A stretch of 64,000 bases of DNA from Treponema sp. Lineage in GTDB: Bacteria > Spirochaetota > Spirochaetia > Treponematales > Treponemataceae. A program made the position numbers and the translations under genes. Shown here piece after piece: positions 63,165 to 64,000 of this stretch (its first letter is position 1; each line of letters opens with the position of its first letter). The notes beneath the pieces are model-generated. The model searched no databases, was not told the DNA's origin, and saw nothing but the letters and a program-made list of their open reading frames with translations. Location of the stretch: assembly GCA_014804005.1 (NCBI GenBank), contig JAAVAP010000029.1, positions 1 through 64,000 on the forward strand. Reading direction: 5' to 3'.

Positions 63165-64000
63165 ATGAAAACTATGAAAATCACGATTAAAAAGTTCGCG
63201 ATTGCGTTGCTCGCCGTTTTTGCGTTTGCGTCTTGTGCGAAAAAAGAAGCCACGGTTGATTCGGGCGAAGTCGAATCGCTTTTCGCGGTGAACACTTACA
63301 AAACCAAGTCCGGCAACTTGGACAACTATTTGGAATTCGGAGGCGACGTTGATTCGGTTTCTTCGGTCGCGGTGCTTCCCGATGCGGCAGGAAAAGTCGC
63401 TCGCATTATGGTAAGCGTCGGGCAAATGGTAAGCCGCAATCAAACTATCGCTTATGTCGATCCGAGCCTTCCCGGTTTGAATTACAGTTTGAGCCCTGTG
63501 CGCGCGCCGATTTCCGGGCGGATTACTTCGTTCGTGCCCACGATTGGAACTCAAGTTTCGCAGGGCAGCGTGATCGCGCAGATTGCTCAAACCGACGATT
63601 TGGAGATCAAGGTGAGCATTCCCGAACGGTTCATCAGCCGAATAACGATGGGGCAGGAAGCCGTGGTGACATTCGACGCTTATCCCGGAATCGAATTCGT
63701 CGCGAAGGTTTTTGAAGTGAGCCCGGTTTTGGACACGACAAGCCGCACGATGAGCGTGAAGCTGCGTTTGACAAAAGCCGACGAGCGCGTGAAAGTGGGA
63801 ATGTACGCGCGTGTCCGACTTGTTACGGAAAGCATCCGCGACGCGATTGTCGTTCCTTCCACTGCAATCGTAACCCGCAGCGGAAAGTCGTATCTTTTCG
63901 TGGTGGATTCAAAATCTGCGGACAGCCGCGGCGCAAAAGTTCGACTCACTTCGATTGTGCCGGGACTTTCCGTGGACAACAAAACCGAAATCGCGCAAGG
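63165..64000 (+). CDS. RND efflux periplasmic adaptor lipoprotein (3' end outside window)
   Basis: Membrane fusion protein of an RND-type pump; 278 codons are present and the frame is still open at the window end. The signal peptide MKTMKITIKKFAIALLAVFAF ends ASC, so it is a lipoprotein as in AcrA. The lipoyl/barrel-sandwich halves appear as GKVARIMVSVGQMVSRNQTI and PVRAPISGRITSFVPTIGTQV. A beta-barrel domain follows with VKLRLTKADERVKVGMYARV. ATG 63165 is used, with AAGGAG 12 bases ahead; ATG 63144 is in frame. The RND pump gene should follow outside the window. Confidence 0.92.
   Translation, partial: MKTMKITIKKFAIALLAVFAFASCAKKEATVDSGEVESLFAVNTYKTKSGNLDNYLEFGGDVDSVSSVAVLPDAAGKVARIMVSVGQMVSRNQTIAYVDPSLPGLNYSLSPVRAPISGRITSFVPTIGTQVSQGSVIAQIAQTDDLEIKVSIPERFISRITMGQEAVVTFDAYPGIEFVAKVFEVSPVLDTTSRTMSVKLRLTKADERVKVGMYARVRLVTESIRDAIVVPSTAIVTRSGKSYLFVVDSKSADSRGAKVRLTSIVPGLSVDNKTEIAQ

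Noticed and set aside
1..64000. tRNA or rRNA genes
   Set aside because: No cloverleaf with GGTTCGA-type T-arm or rRNA-like stretch was recognised by eye; a covariance search would be needed to exclude them.

Overview
The window reads as a chromosomal segment of a spirochaete, most likely a saccharolytic gut or rumen Treponema. The reasons are a TP0733-type (OmpW-like) outer membrane barrel, many Treponema-style lipoproteins, moderate GC with GCG/TTC-rich codon use, and a biosynthetic repertoire (arginine, threonine/methionine, phenylalanine, branched-chain) that host-restricted treponemes lack. The genus is inferred from gene content and was not tested by a database search.

Layout. 1-8710 is an accessory defence island: type I restriction-modification hsdM and hsdS, an AlbA_2/ATPase-type regulator between them, an AT-rich TrlF-type PHP/SMC-like ATPase, a class II Fic protein, and an unknown Cys-rich protein. 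No hsdR lies in the window. 8714-11693 (minus) holds an oligopeptide permease pair, oppA-oppB, that stops abruptly at the island edge. 11830-23480 carries a DUF6261-like protein, argS, folD, an outer membrane barrel with a structured leader, coaE, a SPOR protein and the argJ-argB-argD operon, with two arrays of a 40-bp palindromic repeat. 23506-38211 is rich in surface proteins: an LRR lipoprotein, a PH-like membrane protein, an orphan RelB-like antitoxin, a giant thioester alpha-2-macroglobulin, a domain-swapped GH3 beta-glucosidase, then an array of eight small palindromes and an XRE regulator divergent from a starch-module/FN3 lipoprotein. 38408-47725 holds argG, a broken poly-G (phase-variable) lipoprotein gene and a Lol-like set (two FtsX permeases, a LolA-like protein, an outer membrane protein and a LolD-like ATPase). 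47840-60308 holds a GH3/JAR1-type acyl-adenylating enzyme, a HAD phosphatase, thrA, a DAHP synthase-prephenate dehydratase fusion, ilvN, era, prfA, prmC and a Na/Pi cotransporter. 60435-64000 is an efflux operon: a double-length TetR regulator, TolC, and an RND adaptor cut by the window end.

How the genes fit together. Regulation can be read from the DNA in several places. ARG-box-like sites overlap the argJ and argG promoters, so the two arginine loci probably form one ArgR regulon. The palindrome TTACCGA-N4-TCGGTAA lies both in front of the tandem TetR gene and immediately downstream of the promoter of the GH3/JAR1-type gene 12.7 kb away, linking that enzyme to the efflux system. At least six genes (argS, the alpha-2-macroglobulin gene, the first FtsX gene, prfA, era and the Na/Pi transporter) have a -10 box only 5-10 nt before the start codon and no Shine-Dalgarno, which suggests leaderless mRNAs.

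Limits. All functions come from reading motifs by eye. No tRNA, rRNA, insertion sequence or CRISPR array was recognised. Domain boundaries are approximate.
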